From Epiperipatus broadwayi (lineage: Eukaryota; Onychophora; Udeonychophora; Euonychophora; Peripatidae): a stretch of DNA of 64,000 nt. The stretch lies in contig JAQFVV010000277.1 in NCBI GenBank assembly GCA_028023455.1, positions 186,001-250,000 on the forward strand. The letters run 5' to 3'. The notes under the pieces are model-generated. The model made no database searches and was not told the DNA's origin. It saw only the letters and a list, made by a program, of their open reading frames with translations. Position 1 is the stretch's first letter. Each line of letters starts with the position of its first letter. The position numbers were made by a program, and so were the translations under genes. This document shows positions 1 through 12,492 of the stretch, piece after piece.

Positions 1-179
1 ATAATGATGATAGGCATTAGTGAAGGCAAAGTGGATAATAGCTTATCTAAACTGTATAAACATTATTTGCTATTCAGTAATTAACCTGTGAATTTGGCTC
101 ATGCAAATGCAGACTATATTTATGTTAAAGATTAGTGTAGTAATTCTTTTTCTTAATTATTAATAATTTATTATTTCTA

Positions 180-640
180 AATATATATGTGTTGTTATCT
201 GTAGAGTTTATTGGATATTTGTAAGCTGGTCACCGAATCATAGTTGGGGACACAACAAATTAGTGGCGCAGTCACAAGTCATTCAAACCTAGGGGGAAAG
301 GAGACAGTTAAAGCCAGTCACATCGAACCTGTGAATAGCGAATAAGTTAAAAAGCCAAATTATTGGCAGTCATTGTTGTTCGAACCTAAGTGTTTAAGCC
401 ATTAGTAAACTTCTGACATTCAGGTTTTCAAATTTAGGGAGAAAAGTACAGAATTATAGTCATTAAAGTTAGTAGTAAGGCTAATTGTTCAATAATCAGT
501 CATGAGTGCTTTTGGGCAAAATAGTATACCTGAATTTGAGGTTAGCAATGCATTTGAATGGCCATGTGACTTCAAGATGCATATAACTATTATAAATTCT
601 AATCTTCACTAAAGAAGGGAAAAATCCAGAAGCCTATTTG
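180..640 (+). mobile_element. LTR retrotransposon remnant: LTR end, primer-binding site and Gag-like start
   Basis: A likely LTR 3' end (…ACAACA, about 260) is followed by TGGCGCAGTC (264-273), the common form of a primer-binding site in Ty3/gypsy-type elements. An ATG at 502 opens a short frame of about 36 codons with an acidic/aromatic start like Gag N-termini of Mag-type elements, then a stop. No Pol region remains. The element is broken and probably inactive. The LTR's left end is not defined. Confidence 0.4.
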
Positions 641-654
641 ACTGATAACAGGAA

Positions 655-1500
655 TTTTATAGCACTACAAAATATACCTGGATTTTTGAATGGTCATTGT
701 TTTGATATGTGAATTTGACAGCAAACAAAAGATTTAAATATTATATAAATACATGTGAGAAATGAACATGGTCTGTCGTTTTTGTAATTTAATTTTTTTT
801 GTTTGATTTTGCAATTGCAAAATTTGAACAGCATTTTTATACTAATTTTTTTAATTGGTTGCCTATGAAAAGGACATCATTTTTTTAAAGTGATTGCTTT
901 AACAATTTTTTTTTAATATTTAATGTAAATTAAACAAAAATTTTATAATTATATAAATAAATGTGAGAAATGTACTTGATCTGAAAGACAGTCATTACCT
1001 GTATGTGAATTTGAAAGCATTAAATACAACTACAAATAATAAGATTATTTACTGGAGCACCCTCTGAATAAAAAAAAACAAAGTCCTGAAAGGCTATCAT
1101 TTTTTAATATTATTATTTACTGGATGTGAATATGGTGCTAGAGCATCTATCCCCCACTAAATATCATATTTCAAACATGAATTGATATACTGTAATCGCA
1201 TTTTCTTCATGATTTAAATACTATACCTATTCAGTTCTAGTTAAAGGCATTTGTACTGATTTTTTTCCTTCAAAAAGTTTTACTTCTTTACATAAAATAG
1301 CTCATAAGAAAATTCTTATGCTTTAATGATAGAACAAATAATAATTTTTTTCATAGAAAAATACTTCTTGTTATGAATTTGACATGTGACATTGGATAAA
1401 CATTAATACATTCACCCATCAGATAACAGAAAACAGGGATTTTATATATAAAATACAATCTGTTTTCCATTGATGAAACTTACAGTTGGTTCTAGAATAG
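655..1500 (+). repeat. AT-rich dispersed repeat, copy 1
   Basis: Shares several blocks in the same order with 27290-28010: a 'GATATGTGAATTTGACAGC' type block, a repeated 'ATTATATAAATAAATGTGAG' block, and a 'GACATGTGAC...GGATAAACAT' block followed by 'CAGATAACAGAAAA'. Identity is interrupted, so it is an old repeat. No coding signal. Confidence 0.5.
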
Positions 1501-1975
1501 TGTGAAGACAATTGTTTTTAAAAATATTTTGATTTTCTAAATTTATATAAATTTTCCATTAATTAATACTAATTTAATCCATATAAGATAAATATTCACC
1601 TCTTATTTCTTCAAGAATTAAGAAGCTCAGTAATATTTAAATTTGGTGATTATGCAAATCATGAAAGATATGTGACCACTTCCTATATTTTTCAAAATCA
1701 GTTTGTCGGAGTGAGAATTATCAACTCATAAGAATAACAGTATTTTCTGGAAAGTATGTTTGCATTATGAAGCAGATGATTTCTCAATATATATAAAGCA
1801 GTGATAATTTCCCAAATCATGCCAGTTCCACCAGCAAGTTTCAGAGCTCATAGAGGGCAGGATGATTGTTACATTTTCTTTGGTGATCATGTGATGTAAC
1901 CTTTTAATACATGAAAAAAGTAAACTTTTTATCTAATAGTAGAATATGCTTTCAGTTATTTATTGCCTTGCATAG

Positions 1976-2068
1976 TCTTGTTTAATGGTAGAGGGACAGA
2001 GACTAGAACTCATGGACTACAGCTCAGCCCATCACTTCCGGTGGTCAAATTTCCGAACTCATGAGCAT
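1976..2068 (+). mobile_element. tRNA-derived SINE remnant (family B)
   Basis: Resembles the other family-B copies: an A-box-like 'ATGGTAGAGG', then 'CATGGACTACAGCTCAGCCC' and 'ATCACTTCCGGTGGTCAAA'. Old and diverged. Confidence 0.45.
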
Positions 2069-2364
2069 TAAAACCATTCAGTTATTTTTTTGATTAATCT
2101 AAAATTCAATTCTAATTCTTGACTACTGCTTCAAATATCATAACTATACTATAAAAGTCATCAGATTTAAAATGCAAGTTTAGTTAACATCTCCACTTGT
2201 GAAATTTACGATGGATTTCATAATTTGTTATTTAGTCATCGTACGATGAAGTTTGGTTTCTGAATAGAGATATTGACTTCATATGCATCAACATGCTACT
2301 TACATTTATACTGCAGAATGTTGTCATCCATCCATACATCAATGGGCTGCTTTCATAGATGAGT

Positions 2365-2444
2365 GAGGCTCAGTAGTAAAGTTGCTGATTTGAGAGTCAA
2401 AGATACCTGGATCATAGCTTAGTCTGTCACTTTTGGTGCTTCAA
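2365..2444 (+). mobile_element. tRNA-derived SINE remnant (family B)
   Basis: Starts 'GGCTCAGTAGTAAAG' (A-box like) and ends 'GTCACTTTTGGTGCTTCAA', matching the family-B layout seen at 18764 and 8025. Confidence 0.45.
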
Positions 2445-2937
2445 CATGATATAATCTCTCTTAATCTCTCAAACAACAAAACATTTTTTTTGTATATGAG
2501 GGATCAGATGAATGCTGATGAACTGATCTTAAAACGAAAATGAAATTTATTATGATGCAGCCTTTCGCTATAGGTAAAAGTATCATACTTTTACAGATAC
2601 TGAGCCTGAAGTTATCTTATTGTATCAACACAGATATATTTAATAATACATATGCTCTTTTTAAGACAGATTTCTCTTGGCACCCTGGATCTAAATTAAT
2701 TTGGGCAAATGCTTTTGCAAACACATCTTTTCTTACAGTATATCTATGGTTCATAAATAATAATCAGTTTCACTTCTTCAAACATTTCTTTTTATATTCT
2801 TGATGAGGGACATTAACTGTCATTTTTTTTACTCGAACATTAGATATTTTTAAAGAGTCCATCTTAATTATCATCTTTATAAAGTTACTATCTTGTGTCG
2901 GAGTTTGAGAGGCCCTCTATAATAAAAAAAAAAAGAC

Positions 2938-3426
2938 ATATATATTGCTTATAATAACTTCTTTTATGTACACTTTAATGCAAAAAAAAAATTCTTTAAT
3001 AAAACTTCTTTATTTTCCTGATTCGACTGTCCAGCAGTCTTCATCAGAGCTTTTTCAAAGTTCCTATTTGAAAAAGGTCTGATGAAGATTGCTGGACAAT
3101 TGAAACTGTCAGGAAAATAAAGAAGTTTTATTAAAGATTTTTTTTCCATTAAATTGTATATGAAAGAAGTTATTATAAGCAGTATATATATGAAGAAATG
3201 CAAAGAAAGTAAAGGAGAAGAATAAGAGTATATACTTAAAAAAAAAGACATTGATGAAGACTACTGGACAGTCGAAACTGTCAGGAAAATAAAGAAGTTT
3301 TATTAAAGTTTTTTTTTTTTCATTAAAGTGTATGTGAAAGAAGTTACTATAAGCAATAGATATGAAGAAATGCAAAGAAAATAAAGAAGAAGAATAAGAG
3401 TATATACTTAAAAAAAAAGACATTGC
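2938..3426. repeat. 172-bp repeat array: one inverted plus two tandem units
   Basis: Units of about 172 bp start near 3079 and 3251 and are about 90% alike by eye; each reads TGATGAAG, a small hairpin, GAAACTGTCAGG, then AATAAAGAAG and a TTTTATTAAAG block, ending in an A-run. A third partial unit lies inverted at 2938-3050, head-to-head with the first. The core fits a hammerhead-like CTGATGA...GAAAC pattern (see findings). No coding content; the open frames on the minus strand here are chance. Confidence 0.7.
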
Positions 3427-3714
3427 TTGACTATTATAAATGTTCAAAATGCATATGATAAAAGTTAAAGCCTTTTTCTAAAAGTATTTACATCCTTCCT
3501 ATACATTTAATTAATAATCACAACTTTACATTAACCAATTCTTTATTAACTCAATTTTATTATATGAAGTAAATAATTTCAATTATATACTTTTTTTGTT
3601 AAAATCAACAACAACTTTAATAGATAAAAAAAATATATATTCAGAAAAAGTTTAAGTGTTGCAAAACTCTAATTAATGCATTTAATATAAAACTGATTAA
3701 TAAAAGCATCATAT

Positions 3715-3822
3715 GTCAAGCATTGGTGGTCGAGAGGTCAGCGACAGTTGCTTTACAAGCAGTTGTCCCAGGTTAGCGGGTTCGCTTCCCGGCTGATACT
3801 ATGACACATAAGAAAAAAAAAA
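3715..3822 (+). mobile_element. Short tRNA-type SINE (family A)
   Basis: About 100 bp, tRNA-like from end to end: A-box-like 'GTGGTCGAGAGGTCAG', an anticodon-type stem around TTTACAA, a long variable arm, B box 'GGGTTCGCTTCCC', then 'TATGACACATAAG' and an A-run. The long variable arm suggests a class II (Ser/Leu-like) ancestor. No target-site duplication is clear. Confidence 0.72.
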
Positions 3823-4218
3823 GTATTACTTTTTTTAAAATAAAACTTTATTACTTAGATAAACACAAGTCAATGTTTCATACATATATTTATATACTTG
3901 TGGCTTTGCATATAAATACTCTTCAAAAATTTTTTTTGTCTTCAAAAAAGGGCTCATGAGCACACACACCCTCATGAAGGGTGATGAAAAATATAGTAAA
4001 TATATATTGTAATAATTTTAACAAGTCTACAATTTTTTATCCAATGAAAAGACTGGCATAGAAACAAGAAAGTGGGCTTATTTGCACGTTTATTTAATGA
4101 TTCTTTGCAAAGTTGATTTGTAATGTTTTCAGTCTTAGTTGTTTCATGAGTAAAAACAGAGATTAATGCAAATATTAGCATAATAAATATTAAAAATTAA
4201 TATAAATGTTAATCATAC

Positions 4219-4421
4219 CTATGTATATTTTTTGAAGATTCAACAAAACAATGAGTGATCAACACCCACATTGTCATCCAAAATACCCCAACAGCCAAAA
4301 TTCGGCTGTCTAAAATAGACTGAATAAGAGGAACACAACCCATTGACCAATCAAAACAAAGCCACCATGGATGGACTAACAACCATGCATTTAAAGTATA
4401 GATGTAATTATAGTTGATCAC
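4219..4421 (-). CDS. TMTC4: TMTC4 internal exon (DUF1736 core, WWLCFDWSMG block)
   Basis: Exon of 203 nt; acceptor TTTTAG (AG at 4423-4422), donor AG|GTATGA at 4218-4213, leaving in phase 2. The first codon is GTG, used here as an internal Val, not a start. It encodes VINYNYIYTLNAWLL, then HPWWLCFDWSMGCVPLI and a hydrophobic helix. The block NAWLL..PWWLCFDWSMG is practically TMTC4-specific. The next exon (about RRILTLG...PASN in the family) is not recognisable between 1 and 4218, so the gene continues beyond the left edge into its TPR half. Confidence 0.95.
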
Positions 4422-7197
4422 CTAAAATAAAAAACAAAAATTATACCAAAATGTGTATATACATTATATAAATATTTATGCATGATGTATTTGCTAAGGT
4501 TTATTGATCTAAATAAAGTTTGGTGACAATTATCAGACAGGAAGTGAGTGAGACCTCTAAATAATCTGATGAAGCAGAACTGGTGGAATATTCACAAACT
4601 GAATACTTTTAATACAAACTAAGAAAATATTTATAGCAATCAGCAACAACTGTTATAGTTATTTGTTTGAAAAAATATTTCATCTTTATATACTGCATAT
4701 TGTCTGCATACATATGCAATCATACACATATACACATCAAGCAAACACTTTTAAGACTAAAATGCTTTGAATTAAATTTAGACTTTTAGTTTGCAGTGAA
4801 AATGCAGTCTTGTTATACAATTAGATACAACACTGGAAGAAGAGGCGTCAACGCTCTTGTACAAAATAGTAATTAGTGTTCTCCCTCTCTCAAAAAAGAA
4901 AACAAATTGTACACGATTTTATATACATTCTAATGTTTTATTAATTGCTGATAATAAAAAAAATTACTATTATGTAACTATATATTTAATTATTTCTATA
5001 TGCACATGAATCTACATCTTGCAACTCGTACATACTTTTTTAACATTACCAGGTGCTGTTATAATGTAGTGCATTGATATATTAATATATGACATGAATA
5101 ATAATAGTGAAAGAGACTGTTCCATTTTCGCTTCATATATTCATATGATGTGAAATACAGATCGTGTAAACTCAGAACAAGACAAAATTAAGACTATCAT
5201 AAGAGAAAAGCAGACCACAGAAAATCACAATTGACAAATTGCATTTCAAGAAGTGATTGTTTATTTTAATATGTTTATATTTCCTTATTTTATAAAAATA
5301 CTGAATCAAGTCATAACAACAAAATGTATTTTTAATTTTGCACCATTTTAATACCCTCTTGTATCGGTGCTCTCATGCCTGATTATCGCCTTCACTGACT
5401 CTGGGTTAGATGTTTATTAAAGTCAGACATTAATTGGATAAGACTTCCTTAAAAGAGTGTTTTATGATAAACTTAAGCATGGTTTTCAAGGGAGAGTTAA
5501 ATCCTATTTATGTTATAAGAATAATCTCAAAGAGATTCTAAAGAAGTGCAATTTTGATTGTTTCCATTGGGTCCATTAAATGTGGCAGAGGATAGAATAT
5601 AGTGGAGACTTCCAATTGGATATGGTGTTGACTTATTTCAGACAAAAAGTTTTCTGCAGAAGAAGATAAAAGATAGCATTGCAAAATATCAAATAAACAA
5701 AAATGGACCTGCATGTTTGTATAATGAAGTATTCATGGCTACCATATTGTTTTGTAGAGTCACTATAAAATTCATCTCTAAAATAATTCTTTACCTTTTT
5801 TTGGTTATTTCTGGAATTAAAATAGCCATAATTCTTTACAAGTATCTGCTGCTACTGATGATGATGATAATAATAATATATCAATATTTATAAATATGTG
5901 ATTAAACAGATTTTCAATGTCATACCTCAGAAAAAGTTTCTAACTGAAAATCTTGAAAAAATCTAGATAAAAATCCAGCTTAATTACATATATGCATCCA
6001 TTTTTATAAAAATTAAAAGCAAAAATCAAAATTATAAAATATTTGGAAAACTGAATTCTAACTAATATGTGACCAGACTTGACCTCTGTTAAAAATACTT
6101 ACCCTTTGATGAACTGATTAAACACACTCACTTGTTATTTCATGCATGGATTTTTTTAAAGACAGCATAACTATTAACAAAATTATATAAAGAAACATAA
6201 AAAGATTCCAAATAGGAAAAAGATTAATTAACGGCTTTATTTAGTTCTTCAATTCTGTTCAGTAGCCATAGTCATTAACTACATGATTCGTGGTTTGTTT
6301 ATTCCCACTTACATAAATTAGTCACTGATATATTCCATTTATGAAGGGGATAGTCCCAATGATCATGGTTTATCCTGAATTTGTGGATGAGATTCCAGTT
6401 ATGTTTAGGAAGATCAAATTCAACTGGCTTTATATATGGGTCTGGATAAATAAATTTATTTGAAATATTGTAAGAAGTCCATATGTTATGGCATAATTAT
6501 TTCTTCGTAGATTCTTGGTAGAGCATCAGAAAAAGTATTTTGATTTTGGACAAATCTTTGATAGTGAAACCATATCTACTTAATGGTAATGGTGATCTAC
6601 TTTACATCTTTATGATTTTCTAATATTTAGAGACGGAATACATAAAAAAAATAGGACACCATTGCAAAGGAATAGAGTGTAGAATAATATTTCTATTTAC
6701 CCATTTAAATATGTAAAAGGTCCATTTAAAAGTCATAACTAGTCCACTTCTGGGCAATTGTCTCTTCAAATTCCCTCCAAAAAAAATAGTGTCAATGCTT
6801 ATCAGGTTGCTCTGCTATCAGATGAGGTTTTTTGATTTTTATTTCATATTCTAGTTAGTGACAGCTAAATGCCCAATTACTGGTCAATAATTGAATGGTT
6901 AACTGGGTATTTGCAAAAAATTCTAAGCCTATTTAGATATTGGATTTAACCCCCAAGTTTTAACCATTATAGATAGATGTATGGTAACTTTATATACAGT
7001 ATATATATAACAATTTTAAATTTGAACTATAGAAAAAAAATTACAGTTCAAACATTTTTAAAAAAATGAGACTCCATTACTTTTAGCCTTGTCTGATGAT
7101 AGTAGCAACTGAAATGGTTAAATTTTTATCGACTAAAAGCTTGTTATTGGTCACAATTGTATGTTATATTATTTAATTAAAACTGATGATTGCTGGT

Positions 7198-7345
7198 TTA
7201 GCATGAAATACATATATTGGTGACTATTTATCTTTTCAACATGTGTATGATCAGGGGTGTCAGCAATATGAGATGGCATACAGAGCTGAGGGTCATGTGA
7301 AAGTCAGAGTTCGAATCCCTTATATATTATCTGATATTGTATTAA
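7198..7345 (+). mobile_element. tRNA-type SINE/foldback family E, copy 1
   Basis: Contains 'TAGCATGAAATACATATATTGG', shared with 12493-13262, 26690-26870, 49795-49905 and 61030-61165, and ends with a B-box-like 'GAGTTCGAATCCC' (7308-7320). Likely a retroposed tRNA derivative. Confidence 0.5.
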
Positions 7346-8024
7346 TCACTACAATGTTCTTCCATTTTTTATTTATAATGAATGTCAACCCATATGTGCT
7401 TCCAACCTTTATGTCTTTGACATGCCCACTTTTTAAAGCAATTGAGATCACAAGTCCAATAACATCCCATTTAATATTAAACAATTCCTTCACTTAAACG
7501 TGATATGCAATTGTAGTTATCTAACTAAAAAGTTAGCACATGGTAGCTTGGGTCCACAATGAGAGGATTATTAACGTTTTCTTCTAGTGGCCACTAACAC
7601 TGTATAATCTCTGGAAATAAAAGCATAGATTACTTTGTCTGTGATCGTAAATATCTATTTTAAAAAAAATGTTCACACTACATTCATTCTGGTTTCAAGA
7701 ATATTTAATATTTTAATTAAAAATTATCAGACAAGTGAGAAAAAATACCATGATGTTACTCAGAAATAAAAGTCAGTGATCTCGCCATGATAGTTGATTT
7801 ACGTTCCTTAACTATATAAATAATCACATCGTAATAACAGCTACAGTAACAAGAACATAGGATTGGACATTTAGAATTTGCTCTACTTAGTTCTTTTACT
7901 AGATGAATCAAAAGGGCTCCTTTCAGTTAATAGCAAACTTCTTTCTGCAGCTTATTCAGTGCAAGACTTTTCTAGACTGCGATATAAACAGTTGAAGAAC
8001 TTTTAATTATTATTATTATAATCG

Positions 8025-8112
8025 TTACATGGTGGACTCTAGGAGTTCAAAGTTCATGGAACGCTACCACTCGTCACTTCCGGTCCTCAAACTTTTAGTA
8101 ATCTCAGAATAA
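8025..8112 (+). mobile_element. tRNA-derived SINE remnant (family B)
   Basis: Contains 'CATGGTGGACTCTAGG' and 'GTCACTTCCGGTCCTCAA', as in the other family-B copies. Confidence 0.45.
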
Positions 8113-8711
8113 TAAATACATAATTCTAGTATTATTTTTTTGATAAATGACATACAGTATTTTTATTTTTTTAAAAAAATATATATAAAATAATATTATT
8201 CACTATTGTTTTTGTTTAGGAAAAAAGTTAATTCAAATGAATAGAAAAAAAAAAAATAGTTGAAAACATATATTTTATTTACAATTATTATTTCTTTTTC
8301 TCAAGCAAATTACTTTTCATCATTCACTGTTATATTTCATGATAACGTACAGCGCTTAGGGAAAACTCTTTCTTATTATAAAAGCTTTTAGCTTTTCGAA
8401 TACCTCGCACTTGGCGATTTGAACTTTTAATTACTTTTCGTTAAATTCCTTAGCTGCTATAAAAGCGAAAGGTTTAACCGAAACAATAATTCAGATGAAC
8501 TCTCTGCCAATTTAATGGATTTTCTCTTTTCATGCCAACAATTAATTTAAATGCAACTCGTAAATTTCCGTAATATGTGAAAGTTTTTATTTAAAAACTC
8601 ACATCTCACTTCTCAAATAATTTTTATCTCTTTCTTCTGGCTAATATGTTATTGATTTATTTCTTCTACGCTTTGAAAATAATTTTATTATATATGTATT
8701 GCTGTTAATGA

Positions 8712-8773
8712 AGCCACGTGGTGCAGTAGTTGAGTATTCGATTACCATCTCCAAAATCTGAAGTTCAAATTCT
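8712..8773 (+). mobile_element. tRNA-like SINE fragment
   Basis: A-box-like 'GTGGTGCAGTAGTTGAG' and B-box-like 'AAGTTCAAATTCT'. Its end serves as the target duplication of the hairpin element at 8774. Related to 17826-17900. Confidence 0.45.
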
Positions 8774-9116
8774 AAGCCAATAAACAGCACATGATCACTA
8801 TTTCTTATGTTTGCTCTTAACTGTTATTAAAACAGGCAAAACTCTCTATATATATTGCCATTCAGTGCAAGCCAGAGTAATCAATGGATGCCAGAAGGCT
8901 TGTGCATAAAATTCCCATCTAGTGCCTACTCATCCAATATCCCCTGACTAGTTTCTGGCTTGTGGCCTTCATCAGTAAGGAGCCTTGGATCTGAGAGCAC
9001 TGCACCTAAATCTTAGGATCTAGGCGATTTTATGCACAGGCATTCTGACATTTCATTGATTACTTTGGCTTGCACCGAGTGGCACTATGTATAGAGAGAT
9101 TTGCCTGTTTTAATAA
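8774..9116 (+). mobile_element. Hairpin retroposon family D (343 bp) with 13-bp target duplication
   Basis: Flanked by the exact 13-bp direct repeat AAGTTCAAATTCT (8761-8773 and 9117-9129). The left end matches the family terminus TAAACCACTAAACATCACATG with a few changes; the right end is TTTGCCTGTTTTAATAA. Two arms (about 8835-8920 and 9028-9108) are complementary: GGCAAAACTCTC...GTAATCAATG against CATTGATTAC...GAGATTTGCC. The minus strand carries CTGATGAAGG...GAAAC (8950-8976). No coding region. Confidence 0.8.
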
Positions 9117-10654
9117 AAGTTCAAATTCTGGAGAAACTTAGCTAGGATTTATTTTTCTGGGTACCATTTTAAAGTATCTAATTATTAGAGATCAATAAAG
9201 AGATGTCTAGTACTCATAACTGGAATATAAAGATTCCAGGTTGACTGATCAACCGCTACTCTAATCATAACATAAAAATATGATTATAATAAGATGGAAT
9301 CTTGTCCATGGTTTACTTTTTTTGTTAATGTTAAATAAAGCCTGTTATATATTGAAAAATTCATTCAATGTTTTTTAAAGAGGGTAAAAAATCCTAGCAA
9401 TGTGGCCACCTTTATGTGGTTTTCCTTAACAAGAAAAAAATTGTCTACATGTTTGATGTATAGTGACCAGTTGGTAGGGTTCTCAACATCAAATTCTCAT
9501 ATTGGCATTTGGAACATGGCGGCCACTGCTGATTATGTTTAACGTGTTTCTTTTGTTTCTGCAGGTTCTGTTCTTGACTGCACCAAATTGGTTTGTTTAA
9601 TTGCCGAGGCTAATCAGTGTATTTTATTGCCAACTTTAAAATGTCCAACTGGCTATGAAACTAGATATGTTCACTCTCTATTTCAACAATTAATCTATAA
9701 TAATAGTCGATAGTTCTTGGCGTAAGCCTTCAAGTTAATAATCCAGTATGCTTAATTCAATTACATGCGAGTACGTAAGACTTATCGTTATGAATCAATT
9801 TATGTTAGCAACAACAAATACTCCAACGATTATTATTGTTGTAAGTACTAATAATTTTACAGCTGATCTCTAGCAAATAATTATTTGACAGTGAATAAGG
9901 TTACCAAATACCTCATCAGCCGATGTATGTACCAGGAATGAATATATCCCATCCCATCTGCACACATCCATTGTTCTGGGTAGTATCTCATGTCAGGTTG
10001 TAATTAGCCAATAGTCTTCTAGTATATCACAATAATATAATCATTTTATATATAAATAATGTACAAAATCAGTCTTTAAATACCTCACTGTAGGGTAAAG
10101 AATTTTTATAGTGATTCCTCAAGACATCATACTCATATTTTTCACAGTAAACTTAAATATTTTTTAATTAATAATGCATAAGTTAAAAATAACAAGAAGA
10201 CAAGACAGCAACTAGGATAATCAAACCCTGTGCATCACTTGCGGCAATTTTAATCAGAGAATATTAAATGGTGCTGCCATCTTGCCTAAAGTTAGCATAT
10301 CAAATCACATAGCTATTGCTCAAGAAAATTAACTTTTGTTCAAATTCTAGGTTTTGAAACTTTAAAGTCATTTGTAGTGATGAAATTGGCAAACTGGAGG
10401 CCTGGAGACCAAAATTCTGAATAGACTTTTACATAAACATTATCCAGTAATAATATTAAAGGAATTTATGAATGACTTATAATTATAGAGAATTTTAACA
10501 AATTCATTAAAATTTACAATCATTAATATTTGACACAACTGCAATAAGTTGTAAAAACACGAAATGATGGATACAAAATATTCAATTTAAAGATCATTTA
10601 TGTTATTTATTTAAAGTCAATCAGGAAATAATAAAATTTGGTAGATATTTATAT

Positions 10655-11040
10655 CATCAGTGATGTGATGTGATGTGATGTACCGTGACTTCTCCTTAAA
10701 CAGAGCCAGGAATCTCTCAGCAATCATGCACAAAGAAACCTGTTAGCCACTTTACTTTCCTCTTCCATTCCCCACCCTAAGCTTTCCATAATCTACTCCA
10801 ACCACAACATAATCTTTGTCAACTCTATAGCCTTTATATCTAAATCCCTCTTATCTTTTCCCAAACCCAGCATAGAAACCAATAACCCACTTTCTGTATA
10901 ATCACTTTGTTCATATTTATTCTCCCATAACTTCATTATTTGTACCCTTTCTGCTTTCAAGCATTTACATTCAATCAACTAATGCCTAATATTTTCTTAC
11001 ACAATTTGCAGACTAAATCACCCATATTTTTGGAAAAGGT
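10655..11040 (-). mobile_element. LINE C-terminal remnant with (ATCAC)n tail
   Basis: On the minus strand a Cys-x2-Cys...His-type knuckle (CKLC...HLIECKCL, split by a frameshift) is followed by a conserved region (LGLGKDKRDLDIKA, then SKVANRFLCA and LLRDSWLC). It ends at (ATCAC)n, 10659-10680, a short tandem 3' tail typical of CR1/Jockey-like LINEs. Other copies lie at 24405-24500 and 58025-58370. Inactive (stops at 10790 and beyond). Confidence 0.6.
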
Positions 11041-11340
11041 TGTAACATTAAGACACCTAGCGGGGAAAAAGAGAACTTATTTGATTCCCCAATATATAAA
11101 AATAACAAACATAAACTGTTTTTTAATACTTGATATTTTTAATCCTGGTAATGTTACTTTTAAGATCAGAGAGTTCTTCCTACTACCACGATTCACACTA
11201 GTCAAATAACTAATCATTAGCTTGAAGAACATTATTTGAATGAAGACCAGTTAACAAAATGTAACAAAGTTTTTTGTCATTGTAAACTAACAGTTAAAAA
11301 TCCTGTGTTAATTCAAAATTTAAATAAATAATCACACAGT

Positions 11341-11455
11341 TCATTGCTCAAGAGTTCGTAAAAGATTCAAGAACCAAAAATGACAAAGCTGTATTGTATT
11401 CCATAAACCATGTGATCTAGAATCTGTTATACCACCACTGCATCAAACCACACAA
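11341..11455 (-). mobile_element. tRNA-derived SINE (family B)
   Basis: Minus-strand copy of the family with 'GGTTTGATGCAGTGGTGGTA' at the head and 'AATCTTTTACGAACTCTTGA' at the end. Compare 48241-48342. Confidence 0.55.
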
Positions 11456-12492
11456 GACTATGAGGTTTAAATAAATTAGAGCAATAAAAATTAAAATACA
11501 ATATACAAATTATTATCAAGAGAAGGATAGTATAAAACAAAATGGCTTAGAATTTTTTCCTAGTCAATTCACGGTCATTATATATATAGACAACTATTGG
11601 TAAGGCAGTAAATATTTAACTAATCTCACTTGGAGGCTAAGATTCAACAGGTTACTATAATCCAAATAGTAACATATTTTTAATAATTTCTGAAGCATCT
11701 CCTGAAAAACTCATTGTGAAATAAAATATTATCATTAATCTAATAGTTAACTACTGAATTATAAACTATATAATACAAAGATCAAAACAATAATTTAGTG
11801 AACATTTCAAAAAAGATTTTTTACCATTTTGAAAAATTCGTAATCATTTATTTTAAGTTTCAGCTCCTTACTATATTAATTTATACATAATGAAACTTAT
11901 AAACTCAATATAATCTTAAAACATATGGATAAAGACAAATGTAAATAGCAAAATGATCTCCAAGATACATTTTTGGAAGAACTAGCCTTAATCTCCATTG
12001 GCCCAGATCCTGATCTACATGTATATTTGTCATCATAGTTTAATATATAAAGGCATATGAACAAGAATCTGGGTCAATATGAAGGCAGTTTCTTCCAGAG
12101 CTGTATGATGAAGTCGAGTGTGGACAAGAAACTTGACCATCTGATGATGCAGATTCTTCCAGAAATTCATCTTGGGGTGATCATTTGCCCTTTACATATG
12201 CCTTTATATACCCTTTAAGAATTAGAAGTTTTATTATGTATTGAAATACCCAATGCATAACTAGGAAAAAAAAAAGATGTTAAATAAATAATATTCATGT
12301 TGAGATTTAAAAGTTGATATGGTGATCTTTAATTGAATTCAAAGTTTATGTCAAATTAAACAATAATAAAATAATTAGTAAATAATCTTTGATATTTATC
12401 TTAGACGATGAAAAAAAATGATTGCATTCATACAATGTTACATTTGCAAACAGAATTGTAATATAATAACTTATACAACTGATTAGTACTCT

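Larger units (their letters stand above)
1..4218 (-). other. TMTC4: TMTC4 intron after the DUF1736 exon (right-hand part)
   Basis: No further TMTC4 exon is recognised. The stretch holds an LTR-element leader (about 180-640), an AT-rich dispersed repeat (655-1500), two tRNA-like SINE remnants (about 1976-2068 and 2365-2444), an inverted/tandem 172-bp array (2938-3426) and a tRNA-type SINE (3715-3822). The remainder (about 1500-1975, 2070-2360, 2445-2935, 3430-3710, 3825-4218) is AT-rich sequence with no feature I can support. Confidence 0.75.

Noticed and set aside
2540-2803. 87-codon open frame on the plus strand
   Set aside because: AT-rich chance frame without homology, splice signals or conserved motifs.
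2964-3447. Two overlapping open frames on the minus strand (95 and 112 codons)
   Set aside because: They run through the 172-bp repeat array and owe their similarity to the tandem units, not to protein conservation.
3715-3822. Functional tRNA gene
   Set aside because: A and B boxes are present but the acceptor stem is imperfect and the same unit recurs with A-rich tails at 29398, 50731 and 53698, so it is a SINE.
3972-4181. 69-codon frame just beyond the DUF1736 exon, considered as the next TMTC4 exon
   Set aside because: No match to the expected family block after the WWLCFDWSMG exon and no acceptor in the right phase.
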